37,680 bases of DNA from Acidithiobacillus sp. (GCF_027322205.1 NZ_DAHVHY010000013.1:1-37680); one strand, 5' to 3'; shown: positions 8,564 through 17,494, counted from the stretch's first letter. Program-made: numbers and translations. Notes: generated by a model from the letters alone, not told the origin.

Positions 8564-10048
8564 CTAAATGATCTGTCGTTGCGGGTAGCGCTGGAGGCGT
8601 TCAGCAAGGCTGAACATTTGGCGCATGATATCTTCATTGGGCTGTGTATCCAGTGCAAGAATCGATTTGATGAATTGGGAAAAGCGCTCGCGCGCATCCA
8701 TCCGTTCGTACATTTCGAGGAGCGGTCCGTAATAAACGCTATGGTTTGGTTGAGCTAATGTGGCCTTCTCCAGAAGATCCACAGCCTCATCTACCTGTCC
8801 ATACTCCAGCAGCAGGTTGAATTCCTCGATAATGCTGTCCTCGCTGCCCTTCGGAGTGATCTGATGATCGCGGCGAATTTCTTCTGTTACCAGCGGTGGA
8901 CTGCTCAGTGGTATGGCAGTGATCGGCAGATAAAGCCCATACTGCTCGGCCAGTCCTGCGAGAACATGTTCTTCTCCGTCACTCTCGGCAAGGGGGGTCC
9001 ACAGGTCATGTTTGCCCAGTCGCTGGCCGCGGTGCAGTAGTCGCTCTCGCAAAGCGCTACCTGCACCCCACAACGTAATATAGAGTTGAAGGAGGGACTC
9101 CGCATAGGAGGCGCATCGCTGCTGGATGTAGAGCATCTCCAGAAGGGTAACCTGGAGAATGAGTTTGCGGGGATCGAGAATAAGGTTACGGCGTAACAGA
9201 CGCTCGGCTTCAGGATATTGGCGACACGTCAGCAAATGGCGTGCGGCACTGAGGGGCGAAATCAGCCCGGCCACTACCTCATATTCCTCCTCATTCAGCC
9301 GCGTGAGGTTATCAGACCCAGTCAGCAGCATGATACCTGTGCCCGCGGAGTTGTTCTTTGAATCCCCGCCTGATAGCTGTCCTGGTTTTGCAATGAATCC
9401 AGACAGATCCAGTGGTTCCGGGTTGACGATGGCTTGCTGCAATTCTCTCTGTGCACCTACGAGCGAGGAAGATGTCGCTGATTGCGGTGCATGCGTGGCA
9501 TGTGTGATAACCGCAGCAATTTGCGCGCTGCTCACGCCTAAATTCTCTGCAGTTACCCGCAATTGCAGGTTTTGCGGATCCAGTTTTAGTCCTTCCAAAA
9601 CGAGTTCCTGCGCCTCTGCACCCGGGATTGCACGCGAATCATTGAGTTTTTCCAAAAGTTCAGCGAAGCGATCAATGTCAGAAATTTCCCGGTAGATCGA
9701 GAGCAGTCGACGTATCTGCTGAATATCATCGGGGTTGTGATCAATGTACCAACTCAGGGATGTGGCAGCCTGTTCCAGGTGGCCATAGGAAAGATAAATC
9801 TCCACCTCGTCAAGAATGCTGGTTTCATTGACCTGTACAGAGGAACTTGTTTCCGGCATGGCGTTGGCTGGACCGGTTTTAATAGCCGGGGTTGCTGGTG
9901 TCTGACTTCCCCTGTTCTCGCGGACATTGCGCAGTGTGCCTGAGGCTTTGAGAAGTTTTTGCCTGCGCAACACCTTCCACAACCCGGTCAAGACCACCAA
10001 GGCTACGAGGAAGGCTATAATAATCAAGCTACCGAGGGGCAATTCCAT
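8564..10048 (-). CDS. FimV-like membrane-anchored TPR protein
   Basis: A 494-residue protein with one N-terminal transmembrane segment (about 7-26) and a short basic stop-transfer (KVLRRQK), so the bulk should face the cytoplasm. The segment ILDEVEIYLSYGHLEQAATSL followed by IDHNPDDIQQIRRLLSIYREI is like the cytoplasmic TPR region of FimV, a polar hub for type IV pili and polarity proteins in Pseudomonas. A second TPR-like region sits near the C-terminus (LLLEYGQVDEAVDLLEKATLAQPNHSVY). There is no LysM domain, unlike full-length FimV. As first gene of the set with a pseudo-receiver, GTPase and roadblock proteins it is a plausible membrane anchor for them; this is inference. Confidence 0.7.
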   Translation of the reverse strand: MELPLGSLIIIAFLVALVVLTGLWKVLRRQKLLKASGTLRNVRENRGSQTPATPAIKTGPANAMPETSSSVQVNETSILDEVEIYLSYGHLEQAATSLSWYIDHNPDDIQQIRRLLSIYREISDIDRFAELLEKLNDSRAIPGAEAQELVLEGLKLDPQNLQLRVTAENLGVSSAQIAAVITHATHAPQSATSSSLVGAQRELQQAIVNPEPLDLSGFIAKPGQLSGGDSKNNSAGTGIMLLTGSDNLTRLNEEEYEVVAGLISPLSAARHLLTCRQYPEAERLLRRNLILDPRKLILQVTLLEMLYIQQRCASYAESLLQLYITLWGAGSALRERLLHRGQRLGKHDLWTPLAESDGEEHVLAGLAEQYGLYLPITAIPLSSPPLVTEEIRRDHQITPKGSEDSIIEEFNLLLEYGQVDEAVDLLEKATLAQPNHSVYYGPLLEMYERMDARERFSQFIKSILALDTQPNEDIMRQMFSLAERLQRYPQRQII

Positions 10049-10129
10049 GCAGGAATCTCGCTTCAGGATGAACGTAGTTTTGCTTCTTCGCCGCTACCAG
10101 CCCTGTAGATAGGCGTTTTAATGGTGCTG

Positions 10130-10561
10130 TCAATGTGCGAAGAGTTCGGCAATTTCATGGATGCGCCTCGTGCTGGGACGCTTCGCCGCCGGAGAGCCAT
10201 CCGCCGCAGCCGCGTAACCCGCAAATAATGCCGGTAATGCGTTGACGACGAGAGGGAGGCGTTCACGACTTACGGTGGCCAGTCGCCATTCGGCACGCCA
10301 TCCATGAACCGGATGGCTCGTGCAAATCGCGGCCCCCCAGCTGCGCTCCTGTAGTGACCACTGCTGGTCGGCGACACAGAGTTGGTGCTGCTGCGGCGCA
10401 TGACTCAGGCCGACGTAGGGACCCGCGTAGGTCACGCGCAGGTCGTTAGCCAGATCAGTCAGCATATGATCGAGGCGATGTAGCGCATCGCGTAACGCCT
10501 CACTGGAAGCAGGTTGACTGTTCACTGCATTCTTCAAGAATATCAGGTGTGGTGATTCCAT
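10130..10561 (-). CDS. Hypothetical protein
   Basis: The 143-residue product has a strong AAGGAGG six bases before its ATG, supporting a real gene. It begins with a helical segment (EALRDALHRLDHMLTDLANDLRV) and continues with a strand-rich middle containing several Trp residues (QQWSLQERSWGAAICTSH, GWRAEWRLATV), then a helical tail. No signal peptide or membrane segment is evident. It lies 81 nt upstream of the FimV-like gene on the same strand and may belong to the same transcript. I do not recognise a family and no function is proposed. Confidence 0.6.
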   Translation of the reverse strand: MESPHLIFLKNAVNSQPASSEALRDALHRLDHMLTDLANDLRVTYAGPYVGLSHAPQQHQLCVADQQWSLQERSWGAAICTSHPVHGWRAEWRLATVSRERLPLVVNALPALFAGYAAAADGSPAAKRPSTRRIHEIAELFAH

Positions 10562-10675
10562 ACATGCCTCCTTTTACCTTATGATTATGGCGGTAATGCT
10601 GGACGCTGCCAATGCGCGCGTGCGGTGGATGGTATTTTTTGCTTTTTCAATGTGCCGCAAACGGGAAAATAAATA

Positions 10676-11761
10676 ATGCGAAAACAGTTAGGTGTCTGGT
10701 TTCTGGCAGCTTTCATGGGATATGGCGCGACGGCAGCGGACGCCAGTGTCTATGCCTTGCCTGCCCAGGGTAATGTTGTCGGAGCGCTGAAGGCGGTAAC
10801 CACCCATAGCGACGACACACTTTTGGATATCGGGCGTTTCTACGACCTGGGTTACAATCAGGTGACGGCGGCCAACCCCGGTGTTAATCCCTGGCTCCCC
10901 GGCCAAGCCAGTAAAGTGGTTATCCCGGCCGAGTATATTTTGCCGCCAAAGCCATGGACCGGGATCGTCGTGGATATTCCTGCACGGCGGATTTACTATT
11001 TTCCGGCGCATGACCGGGTGGTGTACACTTATCCTGTCGGTGTCTTTTTGCCGGGCTGGAAGGAGCATTTGACGGCCACACAGATTGTCGCCAAGTTTAA
11101 AATGCCTGCATGGAACGTTCCCAAAAATATTCACGCGTGGTTTGAGAAGAAATTCCACATGGATATCCCATGGTACTGGCCGCCAGGCGCAGAAAACCCC
11201 ATGGGCGAACTGGCGATGGAGACTGGGCTCTCCGGCATCTTCATCCATGGTACTTATCATCCCTGGGGTGTTGGTATGCGGGCCAGTCAGGGCTGTTTCC
11301 AGATGTTCCCAGAGAATGTCGCGCAACTTTTCCCCATGGTTCCGGTGGGTACCCCGGTGCGAATCATTGATCAGCCCAACCTTGTGGGTGTGCGTGATGG
11401 GCAAGTCTACCTGCAGTCATACAAGCCGATGCATGCCTATCACAAAAAAGGCATCCCGGATTTGCAGCGTGCCGTTATGACGATCAAGTCTTTCATAGTG
11501 CAGAATCGCATCAATCAGAATATCGATTGGGCCAAGGTCCGGCGTATTGTGGCGGAGCACAACACCGTGGCTCTCCCCATCGGGGTCGACGCGCCGAGTT
11601 ATGAAACGCTGTCTGCCGCACTTCCCGCGACGCCTTATGCGTACGCGCCTTACGGTCCGTCGGCGAATGGCGCGGCGGTACCGCCGCCGTTACCCTTGGC
11701 GGGCGCTACCGATCAGGAACATCTGCATGTCCAGGTGACTTTCCCCGATCAGAAGCCATAG
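10676..11761 (+). CDS. L,D-transpeptidase (YkuD family) with altered catalytic motif
   Basis: An exported protein of 361 residues: signal peptide (about 1-23, ending TAADA), a LysM-like segment (about 38-85, DTLLDIGRFYDLGYNQVTAANPGVNPWLPG), and a YkuD domain (about 95-225) in the ErfK/YbiS style, including IHGTYHPWGVGMR and VPVGTPVRIID. Such enzymes make 3-3 peptidoglycan crosslinks or attach Braun lipoprotein in the periplasm. The catalytic Cys207 and the upstream His191 are present, but the signature SHGCxR reads SQGCFQ, so both the histidine before Gly-Cys and the following arginine are glutamine. The C-terminal 130 residues extend past the domain and end in a Pro-rich stretch. The divergent neighbours are unrelated. 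Confidence 0.85.
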   Translation: MRKQLGVWFLAAFMGYGATAADASVYALPAQGNVVGALKAVTTHSDDTLLDIGRFYDLGYNQVTAANPGVNPWLPGQASKVVIPAEYILPPKPWTGIVVDIPARRIYYFPAHDRVVYTYPVGVFLPGWKEHLTATQIVAKFKMPAWNVPKNIHAWFEKKFHMDIPWYWPPGAENPMGELAMETGLSGIFIHGTYHPWGVGMRASQGCFQMFPENVAQLFPMVPVGTPVRIIDQPNLVGVRDGQVYLQSYKPMHAYHKKGIPDLQRAVMTIKSFIVQNRINQNIDWAKVRRIVAEHNTVALPIGVDAPSYETLSAALPATPYAYAPYGPSANGAAVPPPLPLAGATDQEHLHVQVTFPDQKP

Positions 11762-11768
11762 AAAAGTT

Positions 11769-11785
11769 GCTCCCTCCTCGGGGGC
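11769..11785 (-). terminator. Possible terminator of the lip/ydcF operon
   Basis: On the minus strand GCCCCC and GGGAGC form a six-pair stem with one C-A mismatch around a five-base loop, followed after AAC by TTTT. It lies just beyond the stop of the ydcF-like gene. Read on the plus strand the hairpin has a G-U pair instead but no T tract, so it would serve the minus-strand transcript better than the L,D-transpeptidase gene. Confidence 0.35.
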
Positions 11786-11792
11786 GATGGGT

Positions 11793-12593
11793 CTAGTGAC
11801 CACCCCCGATCCCTTGCTCTTGCATCCAGAGCCAAAACAGCCCGAGGTACTCGTGACTCGCCTCGCTGCTGATTTCTAGGTAGATGGCTCGCGGCAGCCA
11901 GCTATCCAGCCGGAGTCCACTCACCCGATCCAGACGGTAGTCGGTAGGAACAGGGGTCACGTTTAAGTCGGCGTGGCGGAACCAGGCGACCGCCCGTGGC
12001 ATGTGCAATGCGGAGGTCACCAGGTATACCTGGTGGATATTGTGCCCGACCAGCAATGCCGCGCTGTCTGCTGCGTTGGCTGCCGTATTGTAGGATTGGG
12101 TTTCTGGCCAGATAGTGCTTGGTACGCCAAAATCCTGGCGCAGGATGTGCTCCATGGTGACCGCCTCAGGCGGGGCGCCCAGTCGCGGTGCTCCGCCGCT
12201 GGGAACGATGGGGAGTCCGGTTTGCTTGGCCAGTTGGGCGGCGGCCATCAGGCGCACGAGCGTGCGCGCATTCGCGGTCTCTTGGGTAGATTCCGGGGAC
12301 CGCATGACCTCGCCGCCGCCCAGCACCACAATCGCTCCAGGAGCTTCACTGCCGCCCACGGGTTTTGCGAGTGGGGGGTAACGATCTTCCAGCGGCAGGA
12401 GGAGGAGCTTGGCACCGACAGCGGTAGAAAAAAAATAAAGGGTACCCAGTGTGAGTAAAATGAGCACTCGCCCGAAATAACGCCACCCCATGGTTTCTGC
12501 CGACCAGCCGATGGCGGCGAGGACGAATAAGAGACCAGGCGGCTGTAACAACGCTGAGGCCAGGGTGAGCACGGTGGTGTAGCGCAGCAACAT
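11793..12593 (-). CDS. YdcF/ElyC-family DUF218 membrane protein
   Basis: The 266-residue protein starts with two hydrophobic segments (about 8-28 and 38-60) and continues with the DUF218 core: GAIVVLGGGEV, TLVRLMAAAQLAKQTGLPIVPSGGAP, SYNTAANAADSAALL, and YLVTSALHMPRAVAWFRHAGL-like VTSALHMPRA. Family members such as E. coli ElyC and SanA act in envelope biogenesis at low temperature or in vancomycin exclusion; the biochemical reaction is not settled. It starts 14 nt after the lipA stop and is probably last in the ybeD-lipB-lipA transcript, although its function is not evidently related to lipoate. Confidence 0.85.
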   Translation of the reverse strand: MLLRYTTVLTLASALLQPPGLLFVLAAIGWSAETMGWRYFGRVLILLTLGTLYFFSTAVGAKLLLLPLEDRYPPLAKPVGGSEAPGAIVVLGGGEVMRSPESTQETANARTLVRLMAAAQLAKQTGLPIVPSGGAPRLGAPPEAVTMEHILRQDFGVPSTIWPETQSYNTAANAADSAALLVGHNIHQVYLVTSALHMPRAVAWFRHADLNVTPVPTDYRLDRVSGLRLDSWLPRAIYLEISSEASHEYLGLFWLWMQEQGIGGGH

Positions 12594-12607
12594 GCCTCTG
12601 GTTCCGC

Positions 12608-13561
12608 TCAGTCCCCGCCCATTTCATGGAAACTGCGCTCGGCATGATAGGAAGATCGCACCAGCGGGCCGCTGGCGACGTGACGGAAACCCATGGCCAC
12701 ACCATCTTGCTGTAACTGCTGAAACTCTTCCGGCGGAACGAAACGAGCGACCGGTAGATGATGGCGGGAGGGTGCCAGATATTGCCCCAGAGTGAGCAGC
12801 TCGCATCCGACCTGCCGCAAATCCTGCATCACCGCGCGGATTTCGTCGAGTTCCTCGCCCAGGCCCAGCATCAGTCCGGATTTGGTGGGGACTGCGGGGT
12901 GATGTGTCTTAAAAGCCGAGAGCAATTGCAGCGAGTGGCTATAATCCGCACCGGGTCTGGCTTGTAAGTACAGGCGTGGTACGGTTTCCAGGTTGTGATT
13001 GAAGACGTCGGGTGGCGTCGCCCGGAGAGCTGCCAAGGCCTTGTCTACCCGGCCGCGGAAATCCGGCACGAGGATTTCTATGTGCAGATTAGGACAATTT
13101 TCACGCAGGGCCGAGAGCACCTGAGCAAAGTGCTGGGCACCGCCATCGCGCAAATCATCACGGTCTACGGAGGTAATGACGACGAAGCGTAGTTCCATCG
13201 TCGCCACGGTCTGGGCAAGGTGCGCGGGTTCCAGCGGATCAGGTGCTTGCGGGCGGCCATGGGCCACATCACAGAAGGGGCAGCGACGGGTGCAAATGTC
13301 TCCTAGAATCATGAAGGTCGCTGTCCCGCCGCCGAAGCATTCGCCCAGATTGGGGCATGAGGCCTCTTCACAGACCGTGTGGAGGTCCGCTGCACGCAGG
13401 ATCTTCTTGAGCCTGTCCACCTCGGGGGACAAGGGTGACCGTACTCGCAACCACTGGGGCTTGGGCTGGCGTTCGGACACTGCCGGAATGATGGGTATAG
13501 GGTTACGTGCGGTCTTTTTGGCACCGCGCTCGGCTTTTTTAGCATCGTGTTGGGGGTCCAT
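12608..13561 (-). CDS. lipA: Lipoyl synthase
   Basis: LipA is a radical-SAM enzyme that inserts two sulfurs into protein-bound octanoyl groups. The 317-residue sequence shows the auxiliary cluster cysteines C64, C69 and C75 ([12 protein letters not shown]), the radical-SAM triad C90-x3-C94-x2-C97 (CTRRCPFC) and the C-terminal RSSYHAE whose serine ligates the auxiliary cluster. The auxiliary cluster is the sulfur donor in this family. It begins two bases after lipB ends and precedes the ydcF-like gene by 14 nt. The N-terminal 30 residues are basic and variable, as in other gammaproteobacterial LipA. Confidence 0.97.
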   Translation of the reverse strand: MDPQHDAKKAERGAKKTARNPIPIIPAVSERQPKPQWLRVRSPLSPEVDRLKKILRAADLHTVCEEASCPNLGECFGGGTATFMILGDICTRRCPFCDVAHGRPQAPDPLEPAHLAQTVATMELRFVVITSVDRDDLRDGGAQHFAQVLSALRENCPNLHIEILVPDFRGRVDKALAALRATPPDVFNHNLETVPRLYLQARPGADYSHSLQLLSAFKTHHPAVPTKSGLMLGLGEELDEIRAVMQDLRQVGCELLTLGQYLAPSRHHLPVARFVPPEEFQQLQQDGVAMGFRHVASGPLVRSSYHAERSFHEMGGD

Positions 13562-13562
13562 G

Positions 13563-14201
13563 TCAGGCCCCTCCTTTTCTTAAGGGGCGCTCCAGGCTGA
13601 TAGCCAATTCCGCCATCAGGGTTTCGGCAATATCACGACTTGGCCAGTCCGGACAGAGGTCATGCACCTGGGTGACTGCGAGATTGACCATGCCACAAGG
13701 ATGAATGCGCTGGAAAGGACTCAGATCCATCTCGGTATTGAGGCTGAGACCGTGGTAACTGCGACCGCGCTGAATACGCAGGCCCAAGGAGGCGATTTTG
13801 GCATCGCCCACATAGACTCCGGGAGCATCGCGACGCGCACGAGCACTCACGCCACGTCGCTGGAGCAGACGAATGACGGACAGTTCCATGGCGGTGGTTA
13901 AGCTGCGGACGTTGATTCCCATACGGGGGAGATCGATGAGCAAATAAACTACCCATTGTCCCGGTCCATGGTAAGTGACTTTGCCACCGCGATCGCTGCG
14001 AATAACCGGAATGGGGCCAGGGTCAAGAACGTCAGCCGCGTCAGCATTGCGTCCGAGAGTAAAGACGGGAGGATGCTGGAGAAGCCACATCTGATCCGGC
14101 GTGTCGGCTTCTCGCTGGGACGTGAATTCGCGCATGGCGTCCAGTACCGTGAAGTAAGGAAGCAACCCGGGCCAGCAGCGAACGAGTATGGGGGCATTCA
14201 T
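13563..14201 (-). CDS. lipB: Octanoyltransferase
   Basis: LipB moves octanoyl groups from acyl carrier protein to lipoyl domains, the step before LipA. The 212-residue protein contains [16 protein letters not shown], the catalytic lysine K135 in [12 protein letters not shown], the SYHGLSLN motif and the catalytic cysteine C169 in RIHPCGM. The ATG overlaps the ybeD stop by four bases, and the stop is followed two bases later by lipA, so the three genes form a compact lipoate-synthesis operon. Confidence 0.97.
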   Translation of the reverse strand: MNAPILVRCWPGLLPYFTVLDAMREFTSQREADTPDQMWLLQHPPVFTLGRNADAADVLDPGPIPVIRSDRGGKVTYHGPGQWVVYLLIDLPRMGINVRSLTTAMELSVIRLLQRRGVSARARRDAPGVYVGDAKIASLGLRIQRGRSYHGLSLNTEMDLSPFQRIHPCGMVNLAVTQVHDLCPDWPSRDIAETLMAELAISLERPLRKGGA

Positions 14202-14464
14202 AAGCAGAGGATCACACCGTCGATCTCTTTGACGGATGTATAAATAGCCAGGAGATGTTCATGGCTGTTGACTTCCAGGGAAATCGTGACGGCCTGATAT
14301 TGCCCCTGGCTGCTGGGTCGGCAGGAGAAGGCTGTGTCCGGCAAATCCGGCGCATGAGGTGCGATCGCCGCACGCACTGCCACGAGCAGATCAGCGTGCT
14401 GACCGATGGCTTTGACGTGGTGCAGGTGCGGAAAGTCTGCTGCTGGATTTTTTTCGGTTTCCAT
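14198..14464 (-). CDS. ybeD: YbeD-family (DUF493) protein
   Basis: An 88-residue member of the YbeD/DUF493 family, recognised by FPHLHHVKAIGQH near the N-terminus, the middle [38 protein letters not shown], and its place directly upstream of lipB, which is its usual position in proteobacteria. Its biochemical role is not established; the conserved link with lipB suggests a regulatory or accessory part in lipoylation. It overlaps lipB by four bases. The 160 nt upstream (14465-14626, to the dacA stop) hold no gene; the D-amino-acid aminotransferase often found here in other genera is absent. Confidence 0.85.
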   Translation of the reverse strand: METEKNPAADFPHLHHVKAIGQHADLLVAVRAAIAPHAPDLPDTAFSCRPSSQGQYQAVTISLEVNSHEHLLAIYTSVKEIDGVILCL

Positions 14465-14626
14465 AGCGTCTCATAATCTCTTCGTGTCATCGTCGGACAG
14501 GACCGATCCATACGCCTGATGGTCATGGTAAGTCTTCCCCTGTCTGAGGTGAAGGCCCGCAGTGCCTGGATGGGTGCTCCAGAGGAAGCTAGCGGTATTG
14601 CTGCCGTGACTCAAGCCTCTTTATGC

Positions 14627-15793
14627 TTATAGTGCGTTACTGATCCTGTGAAAGATCAGTGCTATCCAGCCCGCCTTCTTCACAGAAGTCTGGGCAATAA
14701 CTGGCACGGACTTCAACTGCTTACCATCCAGTAGAAAGACGAGTCGCCCGACGATCGCACCTTTCTTCAGCGGGGCCTGGAGATTGGATGTAATCTCCAC
14801 CACGCGTCGTAGATCGGAAAAATGTCCTTTAGGAACTGTAATATCTACAGCTTGCTCGACACCCACGGGGATATGCATGGGCGATAAATCGCTGCGGCTA
14901 ATTTCGCTGACTTTTTCACCGGCAGTATAGACCGGATGATTGGCGAAAAATCGGTATCCGTAATCGAGCAGGGCTTCGACGGCATTGGTGCTGCCAGCCC
15001 AACTCGGCCCGCCAAGAACAACAGCGATAAGACGGCGACCATTCCGTATGGCAGTAGCATCAATACAATAGCCGGAGGCGTCGGTCAAGCCGGTTTTCAG
15101 TCCGTCCACCGTCTGGTCACGAAAAAGTACGGGGTTCCAGCTCCGTTGGGTAATACCATTATAGGTATAGGATTTTTCTTTAGTGATCTGAATAACTTGT
15201 GGGAATTGCTGAATGAGCGCGCGCGACAGCTTGGCCACGTCCAGTGCAGTGGTATAGAGATTGCGGTCTGGCAGGCCATCGACATTGCTGTAATGAGTGT
15301 TGCGCAGATGAAGGCGCAGTCTCGTGTCGTTCATCAGGGTGACAAAGCCCGACTGGCTGCCACCCACCGCTTCTGCAAGAGCCACAGCTGCATCATTCCC
15401 TGAATCAATCAGCAGTCCATGCAGTAATTGATTGACATTCGCCGGTGTATTGGGCTGGACAAACATGCTGGAGCCCCCCGTCCTCCAGGCCGTGTCAGAG
15501 ATCTGGATGTCTTCCTGAGCAGTGAGGGTGCCGTCCTGAATAGCCTGGTAAGTCAGATAGGCCGTCATAAGTTTAGTGAGGCTGGCTGGCGCCCGTCGCA
15601 AGTTTTCACTTTTGGCCGCGATAATCTGCCCAGTATCGTAGTCCATCAGCACATAGCTGACGATGGCAGGCAAAGCCGGTGCCGGCGGTGTGGGCAGCAT
15701 GGGTGTTGGGGTTGCAGCAAACGCCCAAGGAGCGAGACACAAGCCGACGAACAACAAAAGTATTCGGGTGGTCATGGAAGTACGGACAATCAT
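14627..15793 (-). CDS. dacA: D-alanyl-D-alanine carboxypeptidase (PBP5/6 family)
   Basis: A periplasmic low-molecular-weight penicillin-binding protein that trims the terminal D-Ala from peptidoglycan stem peptides. With the ATG at 15793 (GAGG five bases upstream) the product is 388 residues: signal peptide to about residue 26 (AFA), then the serine-peptidase triad SLTK (71-74), SGN (131-133) and KTG (233-235), followed by the PBP5 C-terminal beta domain and an amphipathic tail likely to anchor it to the membrane. The frame is open further upstream to 15880, but that part has no start support. It follows rodA in a cell-shape cluster. Confidence 0.95.
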   Translation of the reverse strand: MIVRTSMTTRILLLFVGLCLAPWAFAATPTPMLPTPPAPALPAIVSYVLMDYDTGQIIAAKSENLRRAPASLTKLMTAYLTYQAIQDGTLTAQEDIQISDTAWRTGGSSMFVQPNTPANVNQLLHGLLIDSGNDAAVALAEAVGGSQSGFVTLMNDTRLRLHLRNTHYSNVDGLPDRNLYTTALDVAKLSRALIQQFPQVIQITKEKSYTYNGITQRSWNPVLFRDQTVDGLKTGLTDASGYCIDATAIRNGRRLIAVVLGGPSWAGSTNAVEALLDYGYRFFANHPVYTAGEKVSEISRSDLSPMHIPVGVEQAVDITVPKGHFSDLRRVVEITSNLQAPLKKGAIVGRLVFLLDGKQLKSVPVIAQTSVKKAGWIALIFHRISNAL

Positions 15794-15851
15794 AGGGGCC
15801 TCAGTGGTGAGCGCTGATTGAAATTTGGAATGGTCTTTGAGTATCCTTGGA

Positions 15852-15857
15852 ATTATA
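15852..15857 (-). promoter_or_regulatory. Probable -10 element of dacA
   Basis: A perfect TATAAT on the minus strand lies about 60 nt upstream of the dacA ATG. The hexamer 17 bases further up (ATGGCT) is a poor -35, so the assignment rests on the -10 and on its place in the gap between rodA and dacA. Confidence 0.4.
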
Positions 15858-15937
15858 GCGATGCCTCGGCAGAAAGCCATGCCTGGAGTGCGGCAAGACA
15901 GTATCCAAAACCCAGCGCTTTTTGGGGAGAAATCGCA

Positions 15938-17032
15938 TTATTCGTGCATGCGCGGATGGGCGTGGACCGACATCAGGATCCCCAACCCGATCATAAAGGT
16001 CAGCATGGCTGTCCCGCCATAGCTTATCAGTGGCAGAGGTACTCCTACCACGGGAAGAATCCCGGTGGTCATGCCCATATTGATGAAAATATAAAGAAAA
16101 AAAGTCAGACTCAGCGTGCCGGCAATGAGGCGGCCGAAAGAATCCCGGCTCTCATAGGCGATTACCAGGCCACGCAAGATAATGAGCAGGTAGGTAGAGA
16201 TAAGAACAATCACTCCGACCAGACCAAACTCCTCGGCGAATCCCGCAAAAACGAAGTCGGTTTGGGCTTCTGGCAGGAAATCGAGGTTAACCTGGGTGCC
16301 GTTGAACCAGCCCTTTCCCCAAAATCCACCAGAACCTACGGCGATCATGCTCTGAATGATATGGTATCCCGCACCGAGGGGGTCGCGTTGAGGATCCAGG
16401 AAAGTCAGGATGCGCTCTTTTTGGTATCCGTGCAGAAAATGCCAGAGAACCGGCCCGCTGACCGTGACCAGGATGATGAGCCCGATAAACCAGCGGCGGC
16501 GTACTCCCGCCAGCCACATCATGAAGATTCCGGCAGCGCCAATTTGTGCGGCTGTGCCCAGGTCGGGTTCCTTGGCGATGAGCAAAAAGGGAATGGCAAT
16601 AAGTACGAATCCCATGATAGCAGAAAGCCAGTGGCGGACGTTTTCCTGCTGAGAATAGTAATAGGCGAGGAATAGGGGCAGGGCGAGCTTCATAAGCTCC
16701 GAGGGCTGAAAGGTCAATGGCCCAACTCCTAGCCAGCGGCGTGCGCCAAGATTGGTTTTGCCCGCCACGAGAGTGATACTGAGCAGGATAATACCTATGG
16801 CGTACAAGGCGGGTGCCCAGGCGCGAATGCGTTCCGGAGGCGTATTGGCGACGACTACCAATACGACGATGCCGATAGCGAATCGCAAAAGTTGGGCAAG
16901 CACCACGCGGGTACTTTCCTGGCTGCCGCTATACAGCACTGCGAGGCTGATGAGCATGAGTATCACGATGCCCGTCATGAGTGCCGGATCCAGTTTCCGC
17001 AGCGGCCGCAGCAGGCGAATGCGCCAGTTCAT
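15938..17032 (-). CDS. rodA: RodA, SEDS peptidoglycan glycosyltransferase
   Basis: RodA polymerises glycan strands for cell elongation, normally with the class B transpeptidase PBP2. The 364-residue sequence is strongly hydrophobic with about ten membrane segments and carries the SEDS signatures FQPSELMKLALPLFLAYY, WFNGTQ...LPEAQTDFVF and, near the end, GVPLPLISYGGTAMLT. Its ATG overlaps the stop of the mrdA remnant by four bases (ATGA), so the original translational coupling to PBP2 is still visible although that gene is broken. Members of this family need a PBP2 partner, so an intact one is expected elsewhere in the genome. Confidence 0.95.
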   Translation of the reverse strand: MNWRIRLLRPLRKLDPALMTGIVILMLISLAVLYSGSQESTRVVLAQLLRFAIGIVVLVVVANTPPERIRAWAPALYAIGIILLSITLVAGKTNLGARRWLGVGPLTFQPSELMKLALPLFLAYYYSQQENVRHWLSAIMGFVLIAIPFLLIAKEPDLGTAAQIGAAGIFMMWLAGVRRRWFIGLIILVTVSGPVLWHFLHGYQKERILTFLDPQRDPLGAGYHIIQSMIAVGSGGFWGKGWFNGTQVNLDFLPEAQTDFVFAGFAEEFGLVGVIVLISTYLLIILRGLVIAYESRDSFGRLIAGTLSLTFFLYIFINMGMTTGILPVVGVPLPLISYGGTAMLTFMIGLGILMSVHAHPRMHE

Positions 17033-17494
17033 GGGTTGACCTCCGGTGTCGTCACAGTATTGAGGTGGGTGTCGCTTCCTGCCCTGTCCACGGGGCCGGC
17101 AGTATTGCCTTCATGGTCATTGTGTTCAACAAGCACGACCATGGCGATATACGGAAGATTGTCCGGCGCATGGGCAATAATAGGGCGCACGAGCCTGCCA
17201 GGTTTGAACCACGGAGCTATCACGCTGCGCATGGTATATCTGAGCGTTGCCGGTATCGGAAGTCACGATATCACACGTCGCACCCCGAATGAGGGGTCGC
17301 GTCAGGTGATCGGGCGATTGTTTTGGATGCGAACTGACCAGGCGGCTACCATGAGCTGAGCGAGACCATTGCCGAATCGTCACCCGCAGTCTGAATACCT
17401 GTATGACGCTAAGCAGAGCGACCAGTCCCGCCACGACGGGAAGGCGGTGGACGAATTGTCGATGTGCCTGGGCGGACTGCAATGCGTTGTTCAT
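17029..17494 (-). pseudogene. mrdA: Remnant of mrdA (PBP2) with internal deletion and frameshift
   Basis: The slot between mreD and rodA normally holds mrdA, about 1.8-1.9 kb. Here it is 466 nt. The 5' end is intact: an ATG at 17494 overlaps the mreD stop (ATGA) and starts with a cytoplasmic tail and a membrane segment (RLPVVAGLVALLSVIQVFRL), as in PBP2. The same frame later reads SDTGNAQIY near 17235-17260, a decayed KTGTAQ motif. A second frame (17232-17029) carries the PBP2 C-terminus (APDNLPYIAMVVLVEH) and ends in an ATGA overlap with rodA. The catalytic SxxK and most of the transpeptidase domain are gone. The match to PBP2 is by motif and position; no alignment was run. Confidence 0.75.

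Noticed and set aside
16750-17292. Plus-strand frames opposite rodA and the mrdA remnant
   Set aside because: They have no ribosome-binding sites or family features and mirror the coding strand.
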